Source: Leptobrachium leishanense
Taxonomy: Eukaryota > Chordata > Amphibia > Anura > Megophryidae
DNA: 64,000 bases
Direction of reading: 5' to 3'
Assembly (NCBI GenBank): GCA_009667805.1
Contig: CM019075.1
Coordinates: 19,837,615-19,901,614 of the forward strand
A program made the position numbers and the translations under genes. The notes below the pieces were generated by a model that worked only from the letters and a program-made list of their open reading frames with translations, had not been told where the DNA came from and searched no databases. This document shows positions 1-10,437 of the stretch, one piece after another. How positions within the stretch are numbered: the stretch's first letter is position 1; each line of letters opens with the position of its first letter.

Positions 1-608
1 ATTGAAGAGGGCCAGTGAGGGCCTTTATAATCACCCAAAGGCGATCTGAATCCGAGCCGATTGACAGGCTCTATAGAGTGTGAGTATTTTTTCATCTCCT
101 CCACGTTTATAATATAAATGTACTATTACGTCATGTCCTGCCTTTCTCTTTTTTTTCTTTGAGGATCGATTCAGTTGGATTGAATAGATCTTAGAAAGGT
201 ATATTTTCATTACACATCTTTTACACTTGTTATCACTACACACTATCTTTTATATGCACTATAATGTGGGTGTGGAAGATGGGGACGACACATGTGGGTG
301 TTCAAGCAATCGTGTTTGTTTAATCACTTTGTATCCATATATATTTGCGCATGTTCCGTATCTCTTTTTTCTATTGTAGGTACAAAATAAGTTGATGGTT
401 TCTAGGCGCTAAATTACAGATTTTACCAGAAAGGTTTACTTTACAAGCTACACGGAGGACCTGTTAATTACCTGGGTAGCCGAAAGCATATGCACATGGT
501 GACCCATGTGAAAATTAGAATTATAAAAGATCTGATGAGAACAGGCAGGAAAGAAAGGTGCAAACACATACTGTACATCCTCAAGCGTAGAAGCTCTAGA
601 CGTCATTA
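1..608. other. Upstream flank, no gene seen
   Basis: Plain AT-moderate sequence upstream of the MTX1 promoter. In mammals THBS3 is divergent from MTX1 and starts close by, but no signal-peptide exon resembling thrombospondin-3 is visible on the - strand here. I see no recognisable element. Confidence 0.5.
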
Positions 609-1411
609 GAGTTGCACTGGTCAGTATGGGTGTTACATTGTGTTATACAGGGTGAGCATACCATGCCAGGGTTTGTATAAGGGATCTTTATAATACAGAG
701 CTAGTATTAGAGTTGCACTGGTCAGTATGGCTGTTACATGGTGTTATACAGAGGGAGAATTGCATGCCAGGGGTTTGTATAAGTGATCTTTATAATACAA
801 AGCTACTATTAGGCTAGGGTCAGACTAACACATTTTTCGCATTGTCCGCAAAAAAGTGCGTTCGAACGAATGGACGTATTTTTTCACGGAATATACGATA
901 GCGGTCAAACGATGCGCATTTTCGTCTGTGATTTTAAACAGATCATCAATAAAACACTTTTTGTGTCTGGACGTTATGTTGGCCGGACATTAGCAGCGTC
1001 TGACATTTCCTAATCACGCACACATCCAGCTAGCAGACGCAGCGCACTCTGTACGTCAGTACAAGTGGTATCACGTTCTCGAAAAAATGCGTTTGTCGCT
1101 TGCGTTCCGAGGCCGCACTTTTGTGCGGCCGAACTCCGTATATTGCCCGTCATTGGCTGCTACTACGGCGGTGATAAAGTGCGGCTACACGCGCGTTCGC
1201 ACTGCATTAGTCTGACCCTAGCCTTAGAGTTGCACTGGTCAGTATGTCTGTTACATGGTGTTATACAGAGGGAGCATGCCATGCCGGGGTTTGTATGTAG
1301 GATCTTTATAATACAGAGCTAGTATTAGAGTTGCACTAGGCAGTATGGCTGGTGTATATGGTGTTATACAGAGGGAGCATGCCATGCCGGGGGTGTAAGT
1401 GATCTTTATGC
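609..1411 (+). repeat. 101-base tandem repeat, four units, split by a MITE
   Basis: Units starting gagttgcactggtcagtatg occur at 609, 710, 1227 and 1328 with a period of 101 bases. The second and third units are separated only by the element at 812-1223, which inserted exactly at the unit boundary. Confidence 0.85.
812..1223. mobile_element. Harbinger-like MITE, copy 1 (TTA target duplication)
   Basis: Terminal inverted repeats GGCTAGGGTCAGACTAA... and ...GTCTGACCCTAGCC are flanked by TTA at 809-811 and 1224-1226. The uninterrupted junction in the neighbouring tandem units shows a single TTA, which proves the 3-base target duplication. A 3-base TWA duplication is typical of PIF/Harbinger elements. 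There is no coding capacity. Three more copies are in the window. Confidence 0.8.
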
Positions 1412-1497
1412 TCATGCTCCGTTCCCATGTGCCCGGGTGATTATAGGATAACATTGACAGTTCTACATGCTGTTGGTTTGTAGGGACACGCTGTGAC

Positions 1498-1559
1498 CCG
1501 GAAGTCGTTTGGCGAGGGCGCATCGCGCTTCCGGGTTGACATCTGGGAAAGATGGCGGC
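1498..1559 (+). promoter_or_regulatory. MTX1: MTX1 core promoter with ETS sites and TISU/YY1-like initiator
   Basis: CCGGAAGT at 1498-1505 and the inverted CTTCCGGG at 1528-1535 are ETS/GABP-type sites. AAAGATGGCGGC at 1548-1559 overlaps the start codon and matches the TISU consensus SAASATGGCGGC (also a YY1 site) at 11 of 12 positions. No TATA box is seen, and the stretch is CpG-rich, as expected for a housekeeping promoter. TISU genes usually have very short 5' UTRs, so transcription may begin within about 50 bases of the ATG. That last step is inference. Confidence 0.6.
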
Positions 1560-1632
1560 GCCCATGGAGCTGTATTGCTGGAAGGGAGACTGGGGGCTTC
1601 CGTCGGTGGACTTGGACTGCCTGACTGTGCTG
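1552..1632 (+). CDS. MTX1: MTX1 exon 1 (residues 1-27)
   Basis: The exon opens with MAAPMELYCWKGDWGLPSVD, which is almost identical to the start of mammalian metaxin-1. The first ATG is chosen because the second (codon 5, also ATG) is downstream of the conserved MAAP and because the first sits in a strong ATGGCGGC context. It ends in phase 0 at the donor GTAGGAGA (1633). It encodes the first strand of the thioredoxin-like N-terminal fold. Confidence 0.96.
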
Positions 1633-1799
1633 GTAGGAGAAGCCGGGGTATGGGCTCTAAGCTAGGGAGGGGAGGGGAGCCCTGCGAGGAGCTTTACCTG
1701 TGACCTCTGACACATCAAAGGATCCCGATGACCCCAGAGTCACCTGTACTGTGATCATGACGTGGTGACAGGGCGTGAGTGAGGACATGTGAGTGACAA

Positions 1800-1899
1800 N
1801 NNNNNNNNNNNNNNNNNNNNNNNNNNNNNNNNNNNNNNNNNNNNNNNNNNNNNNNNNNNNNNNNNNNNNNNNNNNNNNNNNNNNNNNNNNNNNNNNNNN
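1800..1899. other. Assembly gap (100 N)
   Basis: One hundred Ns abut the 24-base array that follows. The round number suggests a gap of unknown true size, so the array length here is unresolved. Confidence 0.98.
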
Positions 1900-2652
1900 G
1901 TATCCATGTGTGAGCTGGGGGCAGTATCCATGTGTGAGCTGGGGCAAGTATCCACGTGTGAGCTGGGGGCAGTATACATGTGTGAGCTGGGGGCAGTATC
2001 CATGTGTGAGCTGGGGGCAGTATCCACGTGTGAGCTGGGGGCAGTATACATGTGTGAGCTGGGGGCAGTATCCATGTGTGAGCTGGGGGCAGTATCCACG
2101 TGTGAGCTGGGGGCAGTATACATGTGTGAGCTGGGGGCAGTATCCATGTGTGAGCTGGGGGCAGTATCCATGTGTTAGCTGGGGGCAGTATCCATGTGTT
2201 AGCTGGGGGCAGTATCCATGTGTGAGCTGGGGGCAGTATACATGTGTGAGCTGGCGGCAGTATCTCCATGTGTGAGCTGGGGGCAGTATCTCCATGTGTG
2301 AGCTGGGGGCAGTATCTCCATGTGTGAGCTGGGGGCAGTATCTCCATGTGTGAGCTGGGGGCAGTATCTCCATGTGTGAGCTGGGGGCAGTATCTCCATG
2401 TGTGAGCTGGGGCAGTATCTCCATGTGTGAGCTGGGGGCAGTATCTCCATGTGTGAGCTGGGGGCAGTATCTCCATGTGTGAGCTGGGGGCAGTATCTCC
2501 ATGTGTGAGCTGGGGGCAGCATATCCATGTGCTGGGGCAGTATATCCATGTGCGTGCTGGGGGCAGTATATCCATGTGCGAGCTGGGGCAGTATATCCAT
2601 GTGCGAGCTGGGGCAGTATATCCATGTGCGAGCTGGGGCAGTATATCCATGT
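1900..2652 (+). repeat. 24-27-base minisatellite, array 1 (MTX1 intron 1)
   Basis: About 30 units built on gtatccatgtgtgagctggg plus gggca, with 24-base and 27-base variants (tatc, tatctc, tata). The 24- and 27-base units are multiples of three, so several frames stay open for hundreds of codons; these are not genes. Related arrays lie at 22.47-23.37 kb and 50.51-51.04 kb. Confidence 0.95.
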
Positions 2653-2851
2653 GCTAATCGCAAATAAAATCGCAATATTCATTCAAAAAATTGCAATATA
2701 TGATTATTTTGTTCATATTGCACAGCCCTAGACCTGAAGGAAACCTGCAGTGGTCTTGGAACCAACCAATCAGAACTGTTGGGATGGGTGGGAAGTTTGA
2801 ATGTGCATTGCTGTATTTTGTATAAATATCCGGTGAAATCTTCCATAAAGA

Positions 2852-3078
2852 GAGAATCCTGTTGGAACATACAGCTCGTCTGGTGTCTCCTTCAACTACG
2901 CTACACTACACTCAACCTCAGAAGGCACAGAGCGGCCTTCTGGAAATGCAAAGAGGCTCCAAGGCAGAGGTTCAGATCAAGCAGATCTGGAGCTGCAGAT
3001 CAGACTGCTCGAGGCACTGAGCTCCAAGCAACTCAGAGGCCGGGCTGATCTTGGAAAGGGGGTGTCTGGAGAGTCAGG
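2852..3078 (+). mobile_element. LTR fragment (R-U5-like), + orientation
   Basis: This stretch, from about the agagagaatcctgttggaac motif to ggagagtcaggac, is repeated in inverted orientation at about 5014-5260 with few differences. Just upstream are TATAAATA (2820) and a polyadenylation-like CATAAAG, as in an LTR promoter. I read it as part of an LTR left by a rearranged retrotransposon. Confidence 0.55.
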
Positions 3079-3296
3079 ACTCTAAGAGTCAGAATTCCCC
3101 CCCCCCCAACATCTTTCTGTCTCCAGGGCACCTCTGCAGACGCAGGACCAACACACAGTCAGCAGTCCCCAGTCTCTCCTTCGGGTGATGCCCCCCTCCC
3201 GAACATTTAGCAGGGGCCCAGCCCACGGCAATCCCCACAATCCCAAAAGGGTGCAATTCTTCCTGGGACCAGGAACTTGGTAGTCTCTCAGGGTAG

Positions 3297-4822
3297 TCAC
3301 TCACCGATTCTGCTGGTCTTCTGGGCAGGTAAGAAGAGGTTCCCTCTCTGGTAGCACCTTTGGTCATAGGGGTGGAGTGCTGGGGGGGTCTCCATCTTCG
3401 TTGGGGACAAGGCACACTCTGATGCCAGCACAGCATCTATCCTTAGAATTTCTCCCAAATCCACTGGGAGCGCCGCAGGTTTCTCACCGTACAAAAATAG
3501 GTCCACAGGCTCCATAATCGTTGTCCCCTCAAGTCGGCGATTCGGGCTACCTGAAATACATCTCCCTTGCGCAGTGGGAAGGACCGCAGCCTCTTCGCTG
3601 ACAGCCTGCTGTTTTTTAATCTTGGCGTTCAGCTGTACTTCTAGCTGTAAAGTCTTTGCTTTCAGTTCAATAACTGAAGCTTGCAGCTTGGCCTGTACCT
3701 GATGGTGTAGTACTGTCTGGAGCCTCTCATATTCCAGCTGTTGCTGTGCAGTGAACAGCCTGCTTTCAGAGTGTGTCAACTGCTCACTTATAGCATGGCG
3801 TTGCTCGGTCTCTGCATCACACTGCTCTTGAAGCTCTTGACATCTTGCTTCCCAGGCAGTGATAGAAGCCTGGAGTTCAGCCTTTAGTTCTCGGCACTGA
3901 CCCTCCAGCTGTTGACATGACTTCTCTAGTAGCTGGGCCTTGCTTTGCTCTGCCTCTCCGTCTGCTCTCAGTTGCTCAATCAGCAGTCTGGCCTTTTTAA
4001 GATTCTCGCCTACTCGCTAAGCGTTACTTTACTCGTCTTTCAGCTTCTCCGTCAGATCCATAATCTGGGATTCCAGGAGACACTTTTCCCCCATGGCTGC
4101 CTGGACTTTTAAAACGCCAATGGCCATGGCCTCCTCTCGCTCTCGAGCAGCATTATCCTTGGCTCACTCAGCAGCTGTAAGTAAATCCCGCAAGCCAGTC
4201 GTCTCCATCTCCAGGTACTGTACATTCACCTCTGCATCATCTCTGGATAGTCTCACCTCGTCCAGCTCTCTCTGGCCATCTTGCAGCTGATCCTGTAGCC
4301 GGTGCAATAGCAGGCCAGTCTTTCTCGCCCTGGGTGGCAGAGTCTAGTTGCCCTTTCAAGGTCTCTACCTCCCTTCGATGCGAGTCACAACATTTGCTCT
4401 CCAGCACCACCTCCATTTCTTTAACCCGTCCACCCCTCCGCTTCTTTTTAGCCTTACTTGAGGGTGGGGGGATGGTCACGGTTGTTGCAGAGGCATATTT
4501 TGTTTGGGTCTTTGCGTTGGCAGAAGCCGATGCTTCCAAAATCCCTGGTCTCTGCCAATCCAAGTCTGTAGGCACCCTCTGGGTGTGTGGTTTTTGTGGC
4601 CAGCCAGTTCTCCTCCTGGCTACGAATGTTCCCTGGCTCAATCCAGCCTGGGACCTTGTACTTATTGTATTCCACATGCAGAGGGTTAAAATCTTTCTGG
4701 TCCCGCACAGCTTCCCCTTTCTGCAATAAACAGACCTCATTCCAAACGCTCTGGAACAGGTCCATGCTAGGGTTTGGACCATATTGGTTGAGGCGTCTTT
4801 TTACCTCCTTGAGCGTTTCCAT
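3297..4822 (-). pseudogene. Decayed LTR-retrotransposon gag-like region
   Basis: On the - strand, downstream of the LTR end at 4989, an ATG at 4820-4822 starts a frame METLKEVKRRLNQYGPNPSM that soon breaks. Further broken frames at 4237-4782 and 3297-3779 encode Gln/Leu/Glu-rich, coiled-coil-like protein. Short frames, shifts and stops show decay. No protease, reverse transcriptase or integrase motif is visible. Gag identity is inferred from position after an LTR and primer-binding-like site, not from a recognised domain. Confidence 0.4.
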
Positions 4823-4988
4823 CTCACTCCTGGTTGCGCCACACTTGTGCCTTTGACCCTTACTTTAGTATCTGTTCCATCCACAGCTCTCCAGCAGGTC
4901 CCTCAGGGTGTCTTGCTTGCAGGCTGTATAGTTGGCCATCTCCGGGTGTGTTGGTGTTGGAGAGCCTCTATCCCACCACTGCCACCAA

Positions 4989-5260
4989 TGTGACGGAACC
5001 GTTCTCTTCCGCTTGTCCTGACTCTCCAGATACCCCCTTATCCAAGATCAGCCCGGCCTCTGAGTTGCTTGGGGCTCAGTGCCTCGAGCAGCCTGATCTG
5101 CAGCTCCAGACCTGCTTGATCTGAACCTCTGCCTTGGAGCCTCTTTGTATTTCCAGAAGGCCGCAATGTGCCTTCTGAGGTTGAGTGTAGTGTAGCGTAG
5201 TTGGAGACACCAGGCGAGCTGTATGTTCCAACAGGATTCTCTCTCTGAGCTCTTTAATGA
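4989..5260 (-). mobile_element. LTR fragment (R-U5-like), - orientation, with primer-binding-like site
   Basis: This is the inverted partner of 2852-3078. Read on the - strand it ends in ...ccgtcaca, followed directly by ttggtggcagtggtggga (4971-4988), which looks like the primer-binding region after a 5' LTR of vertebrate Gypsy-type elements. No matching 3' LTR in the same orientation is found. Confidence 0.5.
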
Positions 5261-5262
5261 AC

Positions 5263-5744
5263 AAAAACGCCACCATTTATGCTGAGATCCAACAGCCATA
5301 ATTTGCATAAATGACCCACATTGACCTACTAAAATGTTAATTACATTATGTCAGATATTTACAATAAACATTCCTCTTTCTTCATATCACACATCATTTA
5401 CATAATCTATTGTAAAGAAAATCCGTTAGGTTTTGGCTGAGACAATGGTGACTCCCAACCTCTGAGACCTGTAAACAGATAGCAGATGAACAAAGAGAAA
5501 ACCCTTTTGCCTAATCACAAATTACTCAAACCTATTTTACAATCTATACGAAAGAAAGCATTTGAACTCGCTGCAGGTAGTATCTTTAAAAAATAAATAT
5601 AAGTATATTTAAAACTAAAGCTACGTAATTTACACTAAACTAACCCAAACTAAAACCAAACAATGTAAAAATATATTTAAAATCACACGATACAAATGAA
5701 CACAAAGTCTCTTGGGGTCTGAAGAGCGGAGCGCCACGTCTGCT
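5263..5744. other. Unassigned intronic sequence
   Basis: AT-rich DNA between the LTR fragment and the next array. I recognise no gene or repeat family. Confidence 0.4.
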
Positions 5745-6640
5745 CCATGACGGGGAGCGTGTGAGTGAGGACGCGTGAGTGACGGGGAGCGTGTGAGTGA
5801 GGACGCGTGAGTGACGGGGAGCGTGTGAGTGAGGACGCGTGAGTGACGGGGAGCGTGTGAGTGAGGACGCGTGAGTGACGGGGAGCGTGTGAGTGAGGAC
5901 GCGTGAGTGACGGGGAGCGTGTGAGTGAGGACGCGTGAGTGACGGGGAGCGTGTGAGTGAGGACGCGTGAGTGACGGGGAGCGTGTGAGTGAGGACGCGT
6001 GAGTGACGGGGAGCGTGTGAGTGAGGACGCGTGAGTGACGGGGAGCGTGTGAGTGAGGACGCGTGAGTGACGGGGAGCGTGTGAGTGAGGACGCGTGAGT
6101 GACGGGGAGCGTGAGTGAGGACACGTCAGTGGCGCGGGAGCGTGTGAGTGAGGACGCGTGAGTGACGGGGAGCGTGTGAGTGAGGACGCGTGAGTGACGG
6201 GGAGCGTGTGAGTGAGGACACGTGAGTGACGGGGAGCGTGTGAGTGAGGACGTGTGAGTGACGGGGAGCGTGTGAGTGAGGACACGTGAGTGACGGGGAG
6301 CGTGTGAGTGAGGACACGTCAGTGGCGGGGAGCGTGTGAGGACACGTCAATGGCGGGGAGCGTGTGAGGACACGTCAGTGGCGGGGAGTGTGTGAGGACA
6401 CGTCAGTGGCGGGGAGCGTGTGAGTGAGGATGTGTGAGTGACATGGTGCGTGTGAGTGACATGGTGCGTGTGAGTGGCAGAGCGTGTGAGTGACATGGTG
6501 CATGTGGGTGAGGACATGTGAGTGGCGGGGAGCGTGTGGGTGAGGACATGTGAGTGGCGGGGAGCGTGTGAGTGAGGACATGTGAGTGGCGGGGTGCGTG
6601 TGGGTGGCGGGGTGCATGTGAGTGACAGGGACTGTTTGAG
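5745..6640 (+). repeat. 32-base CpG-rich minisatellite (MTX1 intron 1)
   Basis: Near-identical units carrying acgcgtgagtgacggggagc repeat every 32 bases from 5745 to about 6115. They then degrade to variants with acacgtcagtggc and catggtgcgtgtgagtg up to about 6640. Each clean unit carries the MluI-like ACGCGT and several CpGs. Confidence 0.95.
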
Positions 6641-6861
6641 TGAGACGTGAGTGACATGGTGCATGTGAGTGAGAACGCGTGTGCGGTGTAGTGAGTGACA
6701 GGTAGCCAGGGTGTAGCACGCTGAGTGACAGGTAGCAGGGGTGTAGCACGCTGAGTGACAGGTAGCCGGGGTGTAGAGAGTGACAGTGGGGTTGTGGCAG
6801 CTAGTAGGGTGTAATTGGCAATAGGTAATGTGTTGTAGTGCGGTTATATTAAATAAACAGG

Positions 6862-6960
6862 CTGAGAAAGCCGTGTGTCCGTCGAGTTCAGCCTCTCACA
6901 CATCACCTACTGCTGCTGATCCAAAAAGAAGGCAAAAAAAAACCCCCAGTCTGATGATTG
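6862..6960 (+). mobile_element. LINE 3'-end fragment
   Basis: This fragment (gtgtccgtcgagttcagcct ... gaaggcaaaa) matches the 3'-terminal sequence of the LINE at 36740-37898, read in the same window orientation. It is a short 5'-truncated or internally deleted copy. Confidence 0.6.
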
Positions 6961-7047
6961 TGGGTTGTAATCAGATGTATGTAGCAGGTTGTAGCATTGT
7001 GAATGACTGCCGTGTAGTTAGCAACTGGTTGCTATGGAGTAGCATAG

Positions 7048-7355
7048 AGTGTGGTGAGGGACAGATGGCATTGTGGAGCATGGTGAGGGACAGACGGCAT
7101 TGTGGAGCATGGTGAGGGACAGGCGGCATTGTGGAGCATGGTGAGGGACAGACGGCATTGTGGAGCATGGTGAGGGACAGGCGGCATTGTGGAGCATGGT
7201 GAGGGACAGGCGGCATTGTGGAGCATGGTGAGGGACAGGCGGCATTGTGGAGCATGGTGAGGGACAGGCGGCATTGTGGAGCATGGTGAGGGACAGGCGG
7301 CATTGTGGAGCATGGTGAGGGACAGGCGGCATTGTGGAGCATGGTGAGGGACAGG
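7048..7355 (+). repeat. 29-base minisatellite
   Basis: About ten near-perfect units of 29 bases built on gcattgtggagcatggtgag. The period is not a multiple of three, so all three frames cycle, producing spurious long frames on the other strand. Confidence 0.95.
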
Positions 7356-8277
7356 TGGTACGGCTTTTTATAATGCGTTGACTTTTAGCAGGCTGTTGCA
7401 CTGCTAGTAACAAGGAGTGAGTGACCAGTAGGAGAGTGTGATGTAGCCAGGGACTGGTAAACTCGGTGTAGACAGTGGCTGCTAGTGGAATGTAAAGGGT
7501 TAGTTAAAGAGAGACAAATTTGCCACCAAATTGCACCAATCAGTGAATTTCCCCGTATGGTGTGCCATCCACAGTATCAGGGGAAGCTCCTTGGTGAAGC
7601 CTCCCCTGCCCCTGTAAAGATTCTTATTGTGTAAAGCGTCACCGTTACAGTAGCAGTGTTTCTCGCCAGTGTTTGCAATTCTGGCAAATACTGGTACTTA
7701 CTGAATAGCCCTGCATAGGTCCAGTTCCTAACAATGCAATGGTTCCACCAGCGGTCCTACTAACCCCCAAAACGCAGCTTTTTATGCCATGATACATTGT
7801 TGCAGAAAACACAGGGCATTACATGGGCTGGCTCTTTATGATTGTATAGAGTTGCACCAGGAATTTCAGAGCCAGGGGTAAAATTCGAGGTTCTTGTGGA
7901 CACCCAGTCCCAGGGTCTGTCGAGGCATGAAAGTGTGTCTTGCTCTGCTCGTTCACATTATGAATCCCTGGCTAGATTAGAAGAGACGTTTCCCAGCCCC
8001 CGTCATGCTCTCATCCAGCAGGAAACCCCCCATCCAGAGCTGTCGGAGCTAATCACTGCGGCTGCTGAGTTGGCAGCGGGATCTCCTTTCTGTTCTGCTC
8101 GGTTGATAATAAGACACTTCAGTGATGACATCATTGACCACAGCACGAAAAACCACAAGTGGTTAGCTGGAGCTGCAGAGCCGGCCTGCGACGTCCTGTG
8201 CTGAGGGTCTGGCCTGGGGTCAGGGGGGGACACGCAGCGCTGTGCAGCTTTCTGATCTCCGCTTTCTTGTTTTTCAG
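7356..8277. other. MTX1 intron 1 end, no feature seen
   Basis: Unique-looking intronic sequence leading to the exon 2 acceptor. No repeat or gene is recognised. Confidence 0.5.
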
Positions 8278-8347
8278 ACTTATGCAAAGTTCGCGGGAGC
8301 TCCTCTGAAAGTGCAGAAGGTCTCCAATCCATGGCGAAGTCCGTCTG
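8278..8347 (+). CDS. MTX1: MTX1 exon 2 (residues 28-51)
   Basis: The acceptor TTTTTCAG precedes TYAKFAGAPLKVQKVSNPWR, matching the metaxin-1 segment that carries the conserved SNPW motif. The donor GTAAGC follows at 8348. The exon ends in phase 1, with the first base of the Gly51 codon. Confidence 0.96.
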
Positions 8348-9018
8348 GTAAGCTCGGCGCGCAGAAATCCCCGGCTTTGTGCCAAAAACAGGGCTTGACA
8401 AGTCCAGAAAGCCACTGAAAGCCTAAACAATGAAATACTGTTTATCAACCTGAATCTAGGTAAACCTTGGCTGGCTCCTAAAGATGGGATTTTATTCCTA
8501 TCATTGATCATTTGTCGGGCCTTGTATTAAGCACTGAGTTGTAACTGTGAGTGCCGCTGTTACAGGCGTGTTGCGTTGGTTACGGTACGGCTGTTCACTT
8601 TGAGACTGATTCGGACTCTGCTGTGAGTTGGTTGGCTGCTTTCAACTCGACCAATGTGTCGACAGCTTTGAGTCTGGCAAATCCTTATATTTAGGCTGGC
8701 TGTCCACTGGGTCTGTAGTCGGACGGACGACTGGGTCGTCAGATTACGTACAACGACATTGTATTTTATTATTCTTTATTTATAAAGCGCCAGCATATTC
8801 CGCAGCGCTGTACAATAAGCACAGTATAGACAGGGTTACAATACATTGAACAACATTTGACAAACAGTACAGGAGGAGATGAGGGCCCTATTCCCGTAGG
8901 AACTCACAATCTAGAGGGTTGGGGTTGGAAACAGGAGGAGAGGATGTAAGGTGAGAGTGATTGAATGGGTTGTGTCAGTGAGTTGGGTGGTAGGCTTCCC
9001 TAAATAGGAACGTTTTAA

Positions 9019-10204
9019 CCCCTTAGTGACCGCGCGGTTTTACACAAATCCGTCCTTTAGTGACCGCTGCTGTTTTACGTTTCTGCGCTGCTCGTGTTTA
9101 GATCAAATTTTCCTCTTACTCGTTTATTCAACCCACACATATTATACACCCTTTTTCCCGCCATTAAATGGACTTTCTAGAAATACCATTATTTCCATCA
9201 TATCGAATAATTTAATATAAAAAAATATGAAATATGATGAAAAAAATGGTAAAAACACACTTTTTCGTAATTTAATCCCTAAAGCTATAACCACAATAAA
9301 GACCCCGGCTAAATAGTTTCCAAATTTTATCCCGAGAATATAAATACCCAATTTTTACATGTTTTTACCTTTTAACCCTTTCACTGCTGAGCCAGTTCAC
9401 CTATGTGCGCTGCGCTCATTCTGACCATTTTGTGCTAATTATTTTTAGATGACAGCCTAGGTCCTATTAATTAAACTCCCCCCAGACAAAAAAAACTTTA
9501 AAAAAAAAAACATTTTTTTTTTTTTATTTAATTGTTTTTTTTTACCTTTTTTTTTTTAAACCAAACCTGGTCATGTTTGGTATCATTTGAAAGGCCATAA
9601 TCAGGCCTTTCAAATGATGGCAAATATGACCATCTAGCTGCCATGGATCGGGAGATAAAGGGATCCTTAGGATCCCCTTATCTCTACATGGCAGCTAGAG
9701 GGTTAACTGGCCCACTGACATCCTCACACATATGGTGAAGTTGTCAGTGGGTGGGGGGGGACCTGGAGGCTTGGCTGACATCCAAGATGTCAGCCCCCTC
9801 CAGGTTTGAATCACGTTTTGGCGCCAATTGGCGCCGCAACGTGATCCGGCGGCGAAATGGTTAATGCCATACACCGCTGGAAAGGGGAGGCTCTCCCCTC
9901 TCCAGCGGTGCAAACGGCATCTCCCTAGTTCAATGGTTGGGGAGATAGAGCCCCCCCTCCCCTCCATTGAAACACATGGGGGCACCTTCTGATGACGTCA
10001 CCACGCAGCGTGGCGACGTCATCAGCCTCGCCTGCCCATGTAAATCACATGGGCAGGCTTCCTCCCTGTCAGATCACCGTGGGATCCGACGAGGGAGTGA
10101 GTATCGGAGGGGGATTTGGCGCCGCTGACGTACCCTGTACGTCATCGGGTCTAAGGGAGACCCGAACACAGGACGTACAGGGTACGTCAGCGGTCGGGAA
10201 GGGG
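9019..10204. mobile_element. TTAA-flanked piggyBac-like non-autonomous element
   Basis: TTAA at 9015-9018 and 10205-10208 flank ends CCCCTTAGTGACCG... and ...CGGTCGGGAAGGGG. The 30.3-kb copy of the host repeat lacks the insert. TTAA target duplication is diagnostic of piggyBac-type transposition. There is no transposase. The right end contains a perfect 22-base inverted repeat, 10122-10143 with 10172-10193. A related element appears nested at 9376-9860. Confidence 0.75.
9376..9860. mobile_element. Nested TTAA element
   Basis: TTAA at 9372-9375 and 9861-9864 enclose ends CCCTTTCACTGCTGAGCC and GATCCGGCGGCGAAATGG. These are imperfect inverted repeats of the same family as 12718-12975 and 48750-49915. 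The interior carries a palindrome around 9585-9618 (cctttcaaatgat). Confidence 0.55.
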
Positions 10205-10437
10205 TTAAGGAGCGTTTGAAGGAAGAGAAGTTAGGGGAAAGTCTGACAGTACGAGGGAGAGCGTTCCAGAGAGTGGGGGCTGCGCGTGAGAAATCCTGCA
10301 GTCTATCATGGGAAGAGGTGATGCGGGGAGAAGCTAGGCGCAGGTCACTGTTTGACCTTGTTTGACCTTGTATGACCAGAGTCGCCTACTGCACCATCTG
10401 ATCAACGTGTTAGTGAGTTGTTGCTGAGTGTGAGCGC

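Larger units (their letters stand above)
8755..10360 (+). repeat. Dispersed repeat family copy A, interrupted
   Basis: The two halves, 8755-9018 (agcgccagcatattccgcag ...) and 10209-10360 (ggagcgtttgaagga ...), match the continuous copy at 30280-30840. The gap is the TTAA element at 9019-10204. The core phrase is an abundant interspersed repeat; a third fragment begins at 37896. I cannot assign it to a named family. Confidence 0.7.

Noticed and set aside
1..1551. The divergent THBS3 5' exon expected from mammalian gene order
   Set aside because: Searched on the - strand for a signal-peptide exon with a donor; none found. It may lie further upstream or elsewhere.
1657..2682. Open frames of 130-340 codons on both strands
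   Set aside because: They translate the 24/27-base minisatellite (and the N gap). The units are multiples of three, so frames stay open by arithmetic; low-complexity peptides with no homology.
5630..6749. Repeated Ser/Thr/His/Pro-rich open frames on the - strand
   Set aside because: Translation of the 32-base array and its degenerate tail.
609..7355. CRISPR-like regular repeats
   Set aside because: The arrays are contiguous minisatellites without unique spacers, in a vertebrate genome; no cas genes.
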